Below, in pieces: positions 51,487 through 62,599 of a stretch of 64,000 bases of DNA (positions are counted from its first letter, which is position 1; every line of letters starts with the position of its first letter). The notes under the pieces are model-generated. The model ran no database searches, was not told the DNA's origin, and worked only from the letters and a program-made list of their open reading frames with translations. Source of the stretch: Carpediemonas membranifera (taxonomy: Eukaryota > Fornicata); NCBI GenBank assembly GCA_019828565.1, contig JAHDYR010000046.1, forward strand, positions 1 to 64,000, read 5' to 3'. The translations under genes and the position numbers were made by a program.

Positions 51487-51981
51487 TTAAAGTGGTGGTT
51501 GGAGAAGGATGGAGGCCAGGTGTCCCTGGACCCCCGGGTGTGTGCGGACCCCGTTGCCCATATATCTCAGCATGCTTTTCGTGGAGGCCCACGTCCCCAT
51601 GGACAGGAGGACTTCGGTACTCGTGTGAGCTAAAGCCAACTCCGTGGTGGCGCCCTTGCGGAATGAGTGCCACGAAAAGTCGGTGCCGTACGCCTGGTGG
51701 ATCCAGTGGCGGAGGGTTGACGCCGGTAGCGGCTTCGATAGTGAAATACCACCGGTTGAGGTGATCGCCCGCCAGATGAGGTCGTCGTCGCGGCGCGTTG
51801 CCGTGGGGACCCATGCCTTCAGGGCCCTTGCTGGGTTAAAGCGGGCCCACGATTGGTTTGGTACCAGCTTGGGGACGCCTGTGGCAGTCTTAGTTCTCGC
51901 GAACAGAAGGAGGGCATTGCCATCAGCGTCGAACTCGACGTCTCTTCGTCTGAGCCCAAAGATCTCTGCGCCTCTACTCAC
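51487..51981 (-). CDS. DIRS element H tyrosine recombinase, C-terminal part
   Basis: 164 residues starting near SRGAEIFGL (first catalytic Arg). HSFRKGAT gives H-x2-R; GTWASTKSMLRYM supplies the Trp and the candidate Tyr. The N-terminus probably lies in another frame upstream (51982-52130). Confidence 0.87.
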   Translation of the reverse strand: MSRGAEIFGLRRRDVEFDADGNALLLFARTKTATGVPKLVPNQSWARFNPARALKAWVPTATRRDDDLIWRAITSTGGISLSKPLPASTLRHWIHQAYGTDFSWHSFRKGATTELALAHTSTEVLLSMGTWASTKSMLRYMGNGVRTHPGVQGHLASILLQPPL

Positions 51982-52133
51982 GGTGATAAAGCAGAGAGCA
52001 GAAAAGAGGGCGGCCTGGAAGGCTTGGGGTGACTTCCGACGTCTGTCTATGACCCTGCGGACTCTCGCGGACGTGACAGGCTTCGCACCCCCGGTCAGGC
52101 CTTCTACAGAGGCGACGTTCCGGGCGGCGGCGA

Positions 52134-54292
52134 TTATCTGCTTGGCAGCGGTCGGGGGCGCCAGTCAGACACGAGTGGGGCGGCCTCGCAAATCCAGTAG
52201 CCTTTCCTGTGTATCGACTGTGGGCCCGACGTGGTACCCTCGGTCAGAAGGAACTCTTGGAGCTGTTGCGCGTGTGAGTGGCTCGCGTTGCGGGATTGGA
52301 GGAATTTGGCGACCCAGCCCGCTGCTGTGCGGCGCGACGATTCGTTTCTGAAATGTGATAGTCGGTCGTCAGCGAGGAGGGCTTGGAACGGGTCCTCAGG
52401 ATAAGCGCCACGAAGCGGATCTTGCCCTTGTCTGTCGCTGTCCAGGCTAGCTCGGACTGCAGGAGGTGTTTCGCCTGGACTCTGAGGTACAACTTGAGGG
52501 GTGTCAAACGTTTGATGGCTCGGACCTCGGGCGAGTTGAGGTCCGGGCACAGGACTATCGCCGCTGATCTCCAGTGTCGAGGGTTCCCAGTCTGGGTCGA
52601 GGCACGTATTGTCTGGAGGCGACGACACGTCACTCCAAGAAGGGCTATAGGAGGAGCTATATAAATCCTGACTCCCCTCCAGTCCATCTGGAAGCCGTTG
52701 TCGTGGATTGACCAGGCTATTTCTGCAAAAGCCTGGTAAGGCCAGAACCTTGTCGGGGCGTGCTGTGACGTCGATCTCGACCGGCCCCAACTTGCGCATG
52801 ATGGTTTCCAAGACTTCTCGGGGTGACGACCAGTCGAGCTTGGCGAACCTGGAGAGCCTGTCCGCCTGGACGTTCAGGTGTCCGGCAATATGGAAGCAGT
52901 GGACGTCGAGGCGCTTGGTTTCTGCCGTGTTGTAGATGTCCTGTAGGATCTGGTGTGCGGCTGGGGGAGGTTCGGCGATCCCCGTCTGTTTACCCAGCTG
53001 ATGGCAGCTGAGTTGTCGGCAAAGACTGTGAGAGAGGAGCGTGACTCCTGCTGGGGCACGAGATTGATCGCCTGAGCGATCGCGAAGAGCTCCTTGACGC
53101 CGATGTGTTCCCCCTTGAGATGAGGGGGAAGGCACCCTGTGATGCCGCTCCCTTCTCCCCATTGAACAGGCATGCTCCCCAGCCGGACGTTGATGCGTCT
53201 GAGGTGACAGAAATCTGGAGCGTATCGCGTATTTCCCAGTCCGCTCTTGCTTCGGCGAACCTCTTGGGTGGGCGATCGCGGAGGAGGACTTGCCACGCCG
53301 CCAGCTGCCTGCGGATTTGGCTGGAGAGGTGGACGGTCTCCGTTGTAGGGGGTGGCCTGCAGTGGTCTGAGTGCGAGGCGGGCGAACTGTGTGGTCCCTG
53401 CGAAGAATGACAGACGGCCTAGGAGCTTCTGCCAGTCTGAAGCTGTGATGGACCCGACCCGGAGGGCCTTGGCGATCGTGGCCGTGTAGGTCTCGGCCTT
53501 GTCTTTTGAGATTCTTAGGGACTCGCTTGCGGTGTCTATGTGGACACCTAGGTAGTCTACCTGCTGGGTCGGCGTGAGGACGCACTTGTTGAGGCCCGGT
53601 ATCGCCCCCAGCGATAGCATGAGGTCGATGATCTGCGGGGTGACCGAAGCTAGGTACGATGGGGAGGCATGGGACACTAAGAAGTCGTCGAGATAGACCG
53701 CGATGGTCACCCCGAACCTGTGTGTGATGATCTTTGCAAGCTGTATGGTCGTGCTCTGGAACACGTACGGCGCCGCTGTCCATCCGAAGCCGAGTGTGTT
53801 GTACCTGAATGCGCGGCCGTCCGGTAGGACCACGCCTAGGAGGGGGGAGTCTCGCGAGGCGACGCCAAGTTGGTGGTATCCCGATGCTAGGTCTATCTTG
53901 ATCATGTAGTCGTTCTTGTGCAGATTGCGGACCGCCCTTCTGATGCCGAACAGACGAAACACCCTCAGCTCTGCTGTCAACTCGTTCAGGGCTCGGAGGT
54001 CGTGCACGGGGCGGACATCGTCTTTGCCCTTCGACACCGCGAACAGGGGTGCGCTGTGACGCAGTTCGTCTATCGGGCACGGGAAGAGGACGCCCTTGGC
54101 GACTAGCTCTTCGATCTTCGGGAGTAGGCGGGGGTCCACTCGCCTTTGCGGTTCTGGTGGAGGGGGCGCAGAGGTGAGGTGGATAGGGACGCCATCCCGC
54201 AGCCAGCTTACTACCTCGGGGGAGGCACCGAGTCTTGCCCACACCGGCCACTTTTTGTTCATTGACGGGAACTGAACTGAAGTCTGTGGCAA
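52134..54292 (-). pseudogene. DIRS element H RT-RNase H polyprotein, frameshifted
   Basis: From 54292: leader WPVWARLGAS and LRDGVPI; RT VHDLRALN, KIDLASGYHQ, LGFGWTAAPYVFQ and AVYLDDFLV; then a break near 53390. RNase H resumes with HIGVKELFA and VFADNSAAISWVN, another break near 52975, then IAGHLNVQADRLSR and GPVEIDVTARPDK in a second frame, and a third frame from 52687 to 52244. At least three frameshifts. Domain order is as in element G. Confidence 0.85.
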
Positions 54293-54295
54293 GGG

Positions 54296-54823
54296 CTACT
54301 TCTTGTGCTTCTTGTGAAACCCCCCTTTGTTCTGGGGCTGGTCCTTCCTCTTACCCTTGGCTCTGGCTTTTGGCTGCGCAGTAGGAGATGGCACGGGGGT
54401 TTTGGTCTGGGACGTGTTGAACAAGTCGAGAAACAGTTCGCAGGTTGCGTCCGACCAGTTGTCGTCCTTGAGGTCCAGAAGGGTACGGCGTGCTTGGAGT
54501 TCCACCAGGAGTCTTGCTTTGAGCGGCTCGTCGTCGAGGGCGTTGACGATCACCATCACGCGGCGAAGCCACTTTGCTTCCGCCTTAAGTGGTCTCTTTG
54601 TCGGAAGCTCGCCGTATGCATCCATCTCTGCCAGTGTTTGGTCAATATCCGCTTCATCTTGTTCAGGGAAGAAATCAATTTGGGATTCCTTCGGCGGCTC
54701 GGTCTCGGGCGGCGGAGGAGGCGGATTAAGCTTTGCAAGCTGTTGCGAGATGGTAGCGATTGAGGATTCTAGGTTATTGAGCCTCGTTGCCGTCGGATCT
54801 GGATGTTCCGAATTTTCTACCAT
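54296..54823 (-). CDS. DIRS element H gag
   Basis: 175 residues. Helical N-terminus (NNLESSIATISQQLAKL), a run of Pro, an acidic FFPEQDEADID, the WLRRVMVIV segment matching FLREIMRLL of the element G gag, and a Lys-rich tail (KGKRKDQ, FHKKHKK). Located 3 bp upstream of the RT ORF start region on the same strand. Confidence 0.75.
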   Translation of the reverse strand: MVENSEHPDPTATRLNNLESSIATISQQLAKLNPPPPPPETEPPKESQIDFFPEQDEADIDQTLAEMDAYGELPTKRPLKAEAKWLRRVMVIVNALDDEPLKARLLVELQARRTLLDLKDDNWSDATCELFLDLFNTSQTKTPVPSPTAQPKARAKGKRKDQPQNKGGFHKKHKK

Positions 54824-54843
54824 TCTGCCCGCATAAACTGCGC

Positions 54844-55174
54844 GGCTCGCCTGGTCGGCGCATCACCATGCCGGAGCGAGGCGATCTCATTGCCCTCCGC
54901 TCACGGCCCGTTACCCGAGGTAACCTGTCAGCGCGATGTAACGCCAGATTTTGCTGGCCACACAACATATACACTCTTACCCAGAGCGCGACACTCCCGG
55001 AATCAGCAGGGGCTAAACCTCGCGTATTCCGGTAGTGAAGGGCCGTGACTAAGTCACCCACTGAGGTCAAGAACAGAACATGCACAGAACAAGGGTACGC
55101 TAACAACAATATCAGAAATAGGAAACATAAAGTACCCAAGCAAACAGATAATCAGATGTCAGACAAATCCACAC
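54844..55174. other. Flank with no gene seen
   Basis: Between DIRS element H and the LTR remnant. Contains a GTTACC/GGTAAC palindrome at about 54909-54923. No gene or repeat family recognised. Confidence 0.4.
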
Positions 55175-55278
55175 AGTGGTTGTGTCAGTCAGTACAATTT
55201 AAGAACATTTATGGATTGACTTCGACACCCCTGTGTCGAAGTCTATTCTCCCAGTAAAACAGGTATAGTCAAACCACA
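55175..55278 (+). repeat. Probable 5' LTR of LTR element I
   Basis: Ends AACCACA at 55278 directly before the AGTAATATTACT palindrome and a gag-like ATG, exactly as in chromoviruses A and B. The 104-bp length assumes the same size as B; the start (AGTGGTTG) lacks TG and may be mutated. Contains a perfect 11-bp hairpin, GACTTCGACAC-CCCT-GTGTCGAAGTC (55218-55243). Confidence 0.5.
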
Positions 55279-55293
55279 GTAATATTACTTCAA

Positions 55294-55616
55294 ATGACTG
55301 AAAACGGCCCGTCAGTGAACGAGCCAAGCATTAGTGCCATTCTGGCATTTCACGAAAAGCTAACGAGACATGTTCAGGCGGGTGGAAAGCGCCGCCTCAT
55401 TAAGCGCTTAGGCCCTGCAGTTCTAACATTCTGCAGTTCATCGGGTGTTGATGTTAAGCAGGTGTACCGCCGCGCGAGGAGTTTTTTTGAGTTTTTGAGT
55501 TTATTTTTTGATACAGTGCCGGGGTGTCCACCTCCAGGCACTGGCCACAACCCGAGCCAGACGAGCGGTGATCAGCCGCAGGAGGGCAACGGTTCTCATA
55601 ACATTGGAAGCCAGAG
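55294..55616 (+). pseudogene. Gag-like ORF of LTR element I, 5' part
   Basis: ATG at 55294, 15 bp after the putative LTR. About 107 residues before the LINE insertion: ILAFHEKLTRHVQAGGKRR is basic and helical, then a Pro/Gly/Ser linker ending SQSCGAQE. The reading frame continues on the far side of the LINE at 59243 (YCSEAAGRGG). It is not similar to the gag of A or B, so the assignment rests on position after an LTR-type junction. Confidence 0.5.
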
Positions 55617-55631
55617 CTGCGGCGCCCAAGA
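55616..55631 (+). repeat. 16-bp target duplication of LINE copy 2, left
   Basis: GCTGCGGCGCCCAAGA; identical at 59227-59242. Confidence 0.92.
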
Positions 55632-58600
55632 AAGAAAGAAATTTATGGTGCTTGGATTCTGACCCCGGACTGAGCTTGTTTCCCGTTGTCTTGGAGCTGA
55701 GTGCCCCGGGGTACTGCCTATTTCCCGTGGCAAACTGGTCAGCAGCGTTTGCCTTGGGCTTTCGGTGCTACTGTCTCCGCGGAAAGCCGATTCCAATCGC
55801 CCCAGAGGCCCTGCGGCCATCTCCGTGCAAATATGCTTTCATGTCTCCCTGAAAGTCCGGCAACTATCCGGGGAGCCTGGGGGTCTGTCCTCGGGGCATT
55901 GACAGGCAGGATCGTCCTGCAGAACCTTGACTATGACACTCCTTGCTTCCCTGCAGTCCTTGTAGAGCCGTTCAGCCACGGCACCCTCTCGTCTGTCCGG
56001 TTCCCCAATTCCATGCCCCCTCGACTCTGTTAAGAAGCCTACCCGAAGGCGGGGAAAGTGACTAAGTCCATGCTGTCTACCCCGGTTAGGTGGCGTGGGT
56101 CAGGGGCATGGGTGGTGTACCCCAGGCACTAGGCCTGGTTGTCCTGTTACCCCCTTACAACATTTCGCTTGCACTACATGTCCTTGGTTTCCCATGTCGT
56201 TAACAAGGGCGGCAGGGGCACCTGTGCCCCTCCGACCCCCGTGGCCAGTCCCTGCAGTTTCCTTGGGGTCCCAACGAGTGGTGCAACCATATGAATATGG
56301 ATTTCCTTGACCTTATCCTTGCTCTGTCCTTGTCGCATGTCCTTTCTTTCTTATTTCTGGTCTGTCCTTCCTGTTCTTTCCTTGCAGTCGTTCCTTCCCT
56401 TGCTTTGGTTCCTGGCTACCGGGATACGTGGGGCCTTTTCCTCACTGATCCCAGGAGCTTAGCACCAGCGAGGGTGGTCCATGGCTGATTCCTTGTCCAT
56501 CCCTTCCCGGTCCTGGAGTCAGGGGGTTCATGAAATGCTTCTATTCCACCTTGAAGCTGTTGTAAACCTTTGCCAGTTCCCGTAGTCCTGCCGTGAGGCC
56601 TTCCCAAATGTCCTCCGAGCCCCATATTATTAGTTGCTGTAATTCTAGGATGGGTCTTTCCTGGTACCATTCGCCCTGGGGGCCCTGCCTTACTTCCAAG
56701 TCCTTAGTTTTGTGCTTCGCTGCTGTCCACAGCTTTGTCCAAGCTTCTCCCCTGTCTACTGCCGGGCATTCACAGATTATGTGCGCTGCCGATCCTAGCC
56801 TCTGGCCCTCTGCCCACTCCCTGATCATTTCCTGCTTCCTTGCTGGTCCTGGCTTTTTCCCTAATGATCCTGTAGAACAGGCTCACCTCCGACTCCTCCG
56901 AGCATAGGGGGCATAGTCTGCTAATTTCTCTCTTCAGGTCAGCGCCTTGGGCCAGCTCTGTGATGGCTCTCATAGGGCCCTCCCCTCTCTCTGCCGACGA
57001 TGGGGATGGGCTGACATTGGCTGCAATGGATACAATTCTCTTCCATTCCGCCCTGCTTTGCCCCTTCCCAGCCTTTCGGTCTACCGTAGGCTTACCTTGC
57101 AGACACTTGCTTAATTTCCTTGTCCCCATGATTTCCATTAGTCCTAGTGCCGTACGGCTTTTGCACCGCTTCATCCACCCCCTCCTGATCGTTTCCATGC
57201 CATAATCCGGTCTAGTAGCGCTGGTTTAGGGGCTCCCTCTCTGGTGCCCTCCAGTAGATGCTGCACTCTCTCCCGAGCTTCCCACATAACCGTGCCCCGC
57301 CCCCATTCTCTGTTTCTGACTGGTATATCCTGGTCCCTGTAGTTGACTATCCTTTTGACTGCCAGCCATTCCATGTGTGCCTGGAGGTCCACCCATCCAT
57401 TCATCAGCCTCATGGCTGCGCCCCCTCCCGGTCCTGTTCCTGCCATGATTCCCTGCCAGTCATTCCAGATCCTTCTACCTCCCGGTGCGTTCCCCCACAC
57501 CTCGACTCCGAAGAGGATCCTGGGCCATATATATATTTCCAGTAGTAGCCTGCTCGCTAGTGCTGGCATGTTTGCCCTGGTCCACCCTGCCCATCTCACC
57601 AGTCTCTTGTACCTTTCGCTCTGCTCCTGTTTCCGCCTTATGCAGGCCGACATAGGGTCCTTCCCACTTGCGATCCATAATCCCAGGTATCTCGCCTCCT
57701 TCTCTGGCAGTAGTGTTACCCCCTCGATCCTGACTAGGGCTGTTCTGTCCACGCTAATCATTACATTCTTCTGGGCGTTCACCCTCATTTCATGCTCTCT
57801 GATTATGTCCACCATTATGTTGGCGACCATCTGGCTATGCTCCGGTTTGCTCCCTGTGACCGCAGTGTCATCCACAAACATGGTAAGTGCTGCCGGTAGT
57901 CGGTCGCTGAGGTGGCTCGTGGTCCTTGGCGGTTCTCTGATGTCGTACCGTTCTCCCTTGATTTTCTTTCTGGCCAGGTGGGGCCAGTTAGCCATGAACA
58001 GCACAAACAGTGTCGGTGCCAGGACGCACCCTTGCTTAACTCCCCTGTTGGTTCTTTCCCATGCCTTTTGCCCCCTTGACTGATATCCAGGTTTCCTTCA
58101 TTGTGCCTTGAATTGCCCTGATCAAGTGCTCCTCCACCCCCATACCCTGTAGCTTATCCATGAGAATGTCCCTTGGTACCGTGTCATATGCCTTCTCGAT
58201 GTCCAGAAAGATTGACGTGGTCTCACCCCCTCCTGGTGCCGCTGCACAATGTACTGTATCTGCTGGATGACGTCCCTGTCTGACTGGAAACCAGCCTGTT
58301 CTCTTGGTATGAACCTTTTCGTTGCTGCTTCCAGACGTATCTTGAGCAATCTACCATAGACCCTGTACAGCAGTGCTGTCAAGGATATTGGTCTATATGA
58401 TTCCGGCTTGACCCTTGGCTTCCCTGTCTTGTGTATGGCCGACACTGTGGCATACTTCCATGCTTTGGGTACGTCGCCCTCCCTGTAGACCCTGTTGATG
58501 AGCCTCGTCACTTCCCTAAGGCCTTTCTCATCCAGCTCTCTCAGCATGTCTCCAGATGTGAGGTCAGGCCCTGGTGCGGTGTCCCTCCTGATCCTTTTGA

Positions 58601-59226
58601 TTGCGGCTTTGACCTCGCTTTCCTTGAACTCATTTCCGTCCCTGCCCCTCCATGTCTTCCAGGTGGGTTCCCTGCCTCTGCTGACTCTAGCATACTGTTG
58701 CAAGAGGATCTCGCTGATGGCCGCCTTGTCCGTGGTTATCACTCCGTCCTTGAGGAGGCTCTCCGGCATTCCCTTGTATTGGTTGTCACACCACCAACTT
58801 CTGATGGCAGCTTCCACTGAGGCCCTTGAGGCCCTATACCCCCCTTTTGCACTTCTGCTGATGTCGGCCACCCATTTGGCCCTGCGCTCTCCCCAGTATT
58901 TCTCCAGCTCCTCTTTCATCCTTTCCTTCCTGGTCCTGTTGCCTATTTCTGTCCATGGGGTTCGCTGGAGTTCGCTCCACACTCCGTTCCCGAACACTTT
59001 GTCCCTTGCCTTTGCTCCCCTGTTGTTCACTGGGTCGCCCATGCATGCTCTTATAGTCTCTTCCCATTGGTCCGAGCTCTTGATCCTGTTCAGCTTTGAG
59101 ACTGTGACTGGCCCCTCCTTCTTTTTCATGGGCCAGGTGTGCACCTCGGGTATGGCCAGAGCCACGTCTCGCTCACTTCTGCCATAGTACCGTTGTTCCT
59201 TCCATGCTAGTGTGATTCCATTGTGT
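55632..59226 (-). mobile_element. APE-type LINE, copy 2, 5' truncated, with target duplication
   Basis: Inverted copy of the LINE at 9822-15555, truncated within ORF2 at SAHNGI (equivalent to about 12107). Bounded by 16-bp direct repeats, the classic signature of target-primed reverse transcription. Its 3' end reads CCATAAATTTCTTTCTT on the element strand, giving the real 3' tail that copy 1 lacks. Confidence 0.93.
56517..59226 (-). pseudogene. LINE ORF2 remnant, copy 2
   Basis: Lacks the endonuclease. The frame from 59220 covers the linker and RT fingers (APGPD, SYRPISL), breaks at the same G5 run as copy 1 (about 58235), and resumes to give LFMANWPHLARKK, MFVDDT and the thumb down to about 57180. 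It then breaks near 57200 and again near 56850 before the CCHC end (HIICEC) and stop at about 56541. It has GGGAAAG where copy 1 has GGGAAAAG, so it preserves the frame there. Confidence 0.87.
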
Positions 59227-59242
59227 GCTGCGGCGCCCAAGA
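59227..59242 (+). repeat. 16-bp target duplication of LINE copy 2, right
   Basis: GCTGCGGCGCCCAAGA, matching 55616-55631. Confidence 0.92.
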
Positions 59243-59470
59243 GTACTGTTCTGAAGCTGCAGGGAGAGGGGGGCCTAAAACCCCTTCGAAGAAGGGTAAA
59301 AAGATGACCCACGCGGGTCGGCCAGCTCACAACTTCCAGCTCTTGGCGCTGCGGGACTCTGTGCTCCGAGCCCGATGGGGCTCCCTCAGGACGATGATCG
59401 AGGAGGTCCTGAGACCGGGGAGGACGGTGGCGTTTTCCTATGTAAGCGAGGGAACCTACCAGTCACGCGT
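59243..59470 (+). pseudogene. LTR element I gag-like ORF, 3' part
   Basis: In-frame continuation of 55294-55616 after removal of the LINE: GRGGPKTPSKKGKKM, then LLALRDSVLRARWGSLRTMIEE and PGRTVAFSYVSEG. The frame stays open to about 59630 but overlaps an opposing LINE fragment from 59463, so the natural end is lost. The basic GKK segment fits nucleic-acid binding. No family recognised. Confidence 0.45.
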
Positions 59471-60808
59471 CACAAAGTACACTCAACATATGTGTGAGCT
59501 TGGTGTCGTCACGCCTGCTCAGGGTCAGGGGGTCCTTGAAAAGGAGGATGGGGTTAATCTTGAAGTGGTCGCACTTAGCCAAGTGGGTCTGGTTCAGGAC
59601 AACCCACGTCCTGGATCTCAGCACTGCTAAGGTCTTGGTAGGGGACGTCAGGATCTCAATCACAGCCGCGGCGATGGCCTCACCCTGACAGAGAGGACAT
59701 GCCTCAAGAGCTGCGGCGGCTTCCGGTTCATCCTTCAGGTCCTGTAGGATTCCCCTGACCGGCTGCCACGCGTCAGGAAGAGCCCCTCTCGTTGGCATAG
59801 GTAGACACGATAGCCGTAGCATCGCGAGGCGCTTCGCTGGCCCAGCCGTTAGATGGTCGAGGTATGGCTGCCTGGCCGGGTAGTTAGAGCGGGTAAAAGG
59901 GCGGGTGAGTGCCGACTCCGTGACGTATCTCCTGACAGCCACTTTGTTACCACGGCAGATTATGTCGTGAGAGAGCTGGGCTGCTCGACAGGCTGCTAGG
60001 TCAAGGCTGTCGGAGTGGGACAGGCCAAGGCTGCCTTGTGCCTCAGCAATGCAGTCTGGGAGATCCTTGCCCGGATGGATTCTCGCCCATCTCACCCCTT
60101 GCTTGAATCTGTCCAGCAGGAGCATTGCCTCTGGATGCAGCCAGCCTAGCTCCAGGTACTTCGCCTCCGATGCAGTTGGGCTGATCCTTAGGGCTGCCGA
60201 TGCAAGCTTGCCTACCTGGGAGACAGCCTTATGATTAGCCCAGACGCTCCACCCGTACAGCAGCTTGGGGAGGGTGTAGACCTCTACAATGCGAGGACAG
60301 AACTTGGAGTGCATCACGCCGCTAGCTCTCAGTAGTCGTAGCTCTCTGTCTATCCTTTCGCCCATAGTCCTATTCTGGGTGGAGAAGTCTCGGGACGTAT
60401 CGAAGAGGACCCCTAGGAGCTTGACCGCGTCTCTCTTAATGACTGGATTGCCACGGATGGTGAGGGAGGGGGTGTCGTCCTCTGAGACATAGGTGGTCTT
60501 ATCGTTGGGCTCCAAGGATAGCGCTAGCATGCATGTCCATGCCGCCGTAAGTGCTGCCTCCAACCACTTAAGGGAGGGAGCTACTATTGTAATGTCATCA
60601 ACGAACAGGACTGTGACAATCCAGGGAACGCACGGCCTTGCTGCCACTCGTCTCAGGGTCTCTATGTCGGGAGGAAGCTTCTCAATTGCTTCCTTCCCTA
60701 GAGCGGTTAAGCTTGCAATGATGTGAGGGACTTCCGCAAGGTATCTTGTGAAGATGAAGGGAGCAGTGGTGCATCCTTGCCGTACTCCTGTGTTGGTAGC
60801 GGCGCTAG
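59463..60808 (-). pseudogene. Third LINE: RT fragment truncated by E2
   Basis: Reads GVRQGCTTAPFIF and VTVLFVDDI (RT palm), a thumb/connector with LLGVLFDTSRDF and LPKLLYGWSVWA, and a C-terminal CPLC plus HLAKCDH zinc site, ending at 59463. Resembles jockey/I-type LINE ORF2 C-terminal halves and is distinct from the APE LINE above. The 5' side stops abruptly at 60808, where the CATACTG terminus of E2 begins, so E2 inserted into this LINE. Confidence 0.85.
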
Positions 60809-60884
60809 CATACTGTCAATTCCTTGACTTCAAGTCAAGTTTTTGTGACTTAAAGTCAAGGCCAAAACTTGACTTTAAGTCAAG
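60809..60884 (+). repeat. Left terminus of E2 with palindromic repeats
   Basis: CATACTG end followed by three copies of a GACTTnAAGTC palindrome. The first 15 bases match the E terminus at about 10 positions. Confidence 0.65.
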
Positions 60885-62020
60885 ACGTTTGAATTAATCA
60901 GAGGAACCAGGCTCTGTCAGTAAATAAGAATGGTATGGCTGGGTAGCAGTACTAGTTCTCTATTCACTGCATTGATGGCTAACTGTGGGCTAAGCTGTGA
61001 CCTGAGTATGGGTGACTTCTTCTTGACGACGAGAGCCATTTTTTTCAAGTTCGACCACTTTGGCTCTGTCCCCTTCGCAGTTTTTTGCAGGATCTGATCT
61101 ACACCAGTAGTGCTTGTGATCCAACAAAAATCTGCGAAGGGGACAGAACAGATCTCGAGATTTTTAGCAAAAGACTCGGGCCGAGTCGAGAGGCGTTATT
61201 GATGAGCGCACAGCTCAGGGAATTTTTCTACGCTGCAACTAAAAACCAAGAGGCCGAGTAAACACAAGTATTACTACACGATGATGCCCAGACCGTCGTG
61301 TAAGGAGAACATTCTTGGGCGGTCAACGCGAAGAAAAAGTTAAAGTTATTGGAATTAAAAAGACGGCAATGTACTCGCCCTTGGCTGAAACCTCAGGCAT
61401 AATGGTTTCAGGTGTGAACTCTTCCAATTGGGGGAGTTATTGTTATTGTTCAGTTTAAGGTCACGCCGCCTGCATGAAAAAAATGGTAATGACGGAAGCA
61501 ATGTCGGAGATATCCAGAAATGACTGTGATAGAGCTCATAGCAAGACAGCATTCGAGATATTTGCCCATCTGAGCATGCTTTCGCTCATTCTAGATGGCA
61601 TAAGCCTCTTTTCCCACAACTAATCAATATCAAGTCGGCCATTACTCAGTATCGCTCGCTCAGACATCTGAAACGTCCCCATTGGCAATATAACCCTGCT
61701 GGAACAGTGAAGTGGCGAGCATAGAGTTCTATTGATGACGAAAGGTTGCGACCGGCAAGCGCCTGGTTCATACGGCCATTTGGGGCGGCGCGAGAGCCAA
61801 TCTCGTTAATGAAAGGTAGGATGATGCGCGTATGAGTGTTTGTAGGGTCACTAACGACCTTAATGACGAGTTAGGACGTGTGGCAGGGCCGTGCGCTGCC
61901 GGAATACACAGGGCAGATTCGCCCCGTTGATTCCAGAAGCTCGCCGCTCTTCCACGCACGATAGTCAATACAGGGATAGATACACATCTGGACCTCTTTT
62001 ATACAGCCAACCAGGCTCCG
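60885..62020. other. E2 subterminal region, no convincing gene
   Basis: Contains a perfect 16-bp inverted repeat, TCTGTCCCCTTCGCAG near 61062-61077 and its complement near 61131-61146, and a CTCTTTTATAC TATA-like element near 61994-62004. Confidence 0.45.
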
Positions 62021-62032
62021 CATAAACTGCGC
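62021..62032 (+). promoter_or_regulatory. Start-associated motif CATAAACTGCGC
   Basis: 8 bp before the ATG of the small E2 gene and about 20 bp after a TATA-like TTTTATAC. Same motif as at 18420, 37420 and 54832. Confidence 0.55.
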
Positions 62033-62039
62033 ATTTCAG

Positions 62040-62270
62040 ATGACGCCCGATGAAGAAAACACACGAGCGACGCCGGTATCGCCGGCGAAACGTATAGCAT
62101 TAACGATTGAAGGGATAGAATTGGAGCTAGACGTTGTTTATGGGATTCAACGAGCGCACTTCATTGATTCTCGCATTGATGGTGAATTAGAGCAGATGAA
62201 GCGCTGCACGGCAAGGATCAAGACATTTTGTTCATACTACATAGCAAATTACAACGAGTTTTCGATGTGA
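62040..62270 (+). CDS. 76-residue small protein of E2
   Basis: ATG at 62040, directly after the motif and the TATA-like box. Sequence is hydrophilic and helical (TIEGIELELDVV, GELEQMKRCTARIK). No family recognised. The promoter-like context and clean ORF support a real gene; possibly a DNA-binding or regulatory peptide, which is only a guess. Confidence 0.55.
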   Translation: MTPDEENTRATPVSPAKRIALTIEGIELELDVVYGIQRAHFIDSRIDGELEQMKRCTARIKTFCSYYIANYNEFSM

Positions 62271-62560
62271 ATAGATCTGTAAATAGAGAGAAACCTGTAG
62301 CAGCCGATAAACACTGTCAGTCAACAGCCCAACCGAAGACACGCCAAAACACAAGCACAAGTCAGTTTTACTCAGTTTGATTCCCGCAATTGCAGAGTAG
62401 TTCTCATGGCAGTCTTTGCAGAGATTGCAGAGATGATGGGGTGGAGACACTCGATATTTGCATTTGTAGATGAGTTGGAGATAAATGTAGTCACTGACGC
62501 TAATCACCTTTTTGCAATGACACGGATGACGGAGTTCGTCATTCAATCTCGTTGCGAGCC
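62271..62560 (-). pseudogene. Fragment of an OTU-like gene with leader
   Basis: 62470-62530 repeats the part of the E2 OTU gene coding for VIGVNDYIYIS (about 63005-63060), with an intervening divergent frame containing CHCKKV and CNLCKDC. It follows the conserved GTGCACTTTATGGCTCGCAACGAG leader (minus strand, 62545-62572). A decayed partial duplicate. Confidence 0.5.
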
Positions 62561-62599
62561 ATAAAGTGCACCAATAGTGGGAACCGACTTCCCACTATT
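62560..62599 (-). promoter_or_regulatory. Motif plus adjacent 11-bp hairpin
   Basis: CATAAAGTGCAC (62560-62571) next to AATAGTGGGAA-CCGAC-TTCCCACTATT (62573-62599), a perfect hairpin. Confidence 0.5.

Larger units (their letters stand above)
51487..54843 (-). mobile_element. DIRS element H
   Basis: Minus-strand DIRS retrotransposon with gag, RT-RNase H and tyrosine recombinase. Related to element G but with several frame breaks. The upstream boundary is near CATAAACTGCGC (54832-54843), the recurrent motif placed just before gag. Confidence 0.85.
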
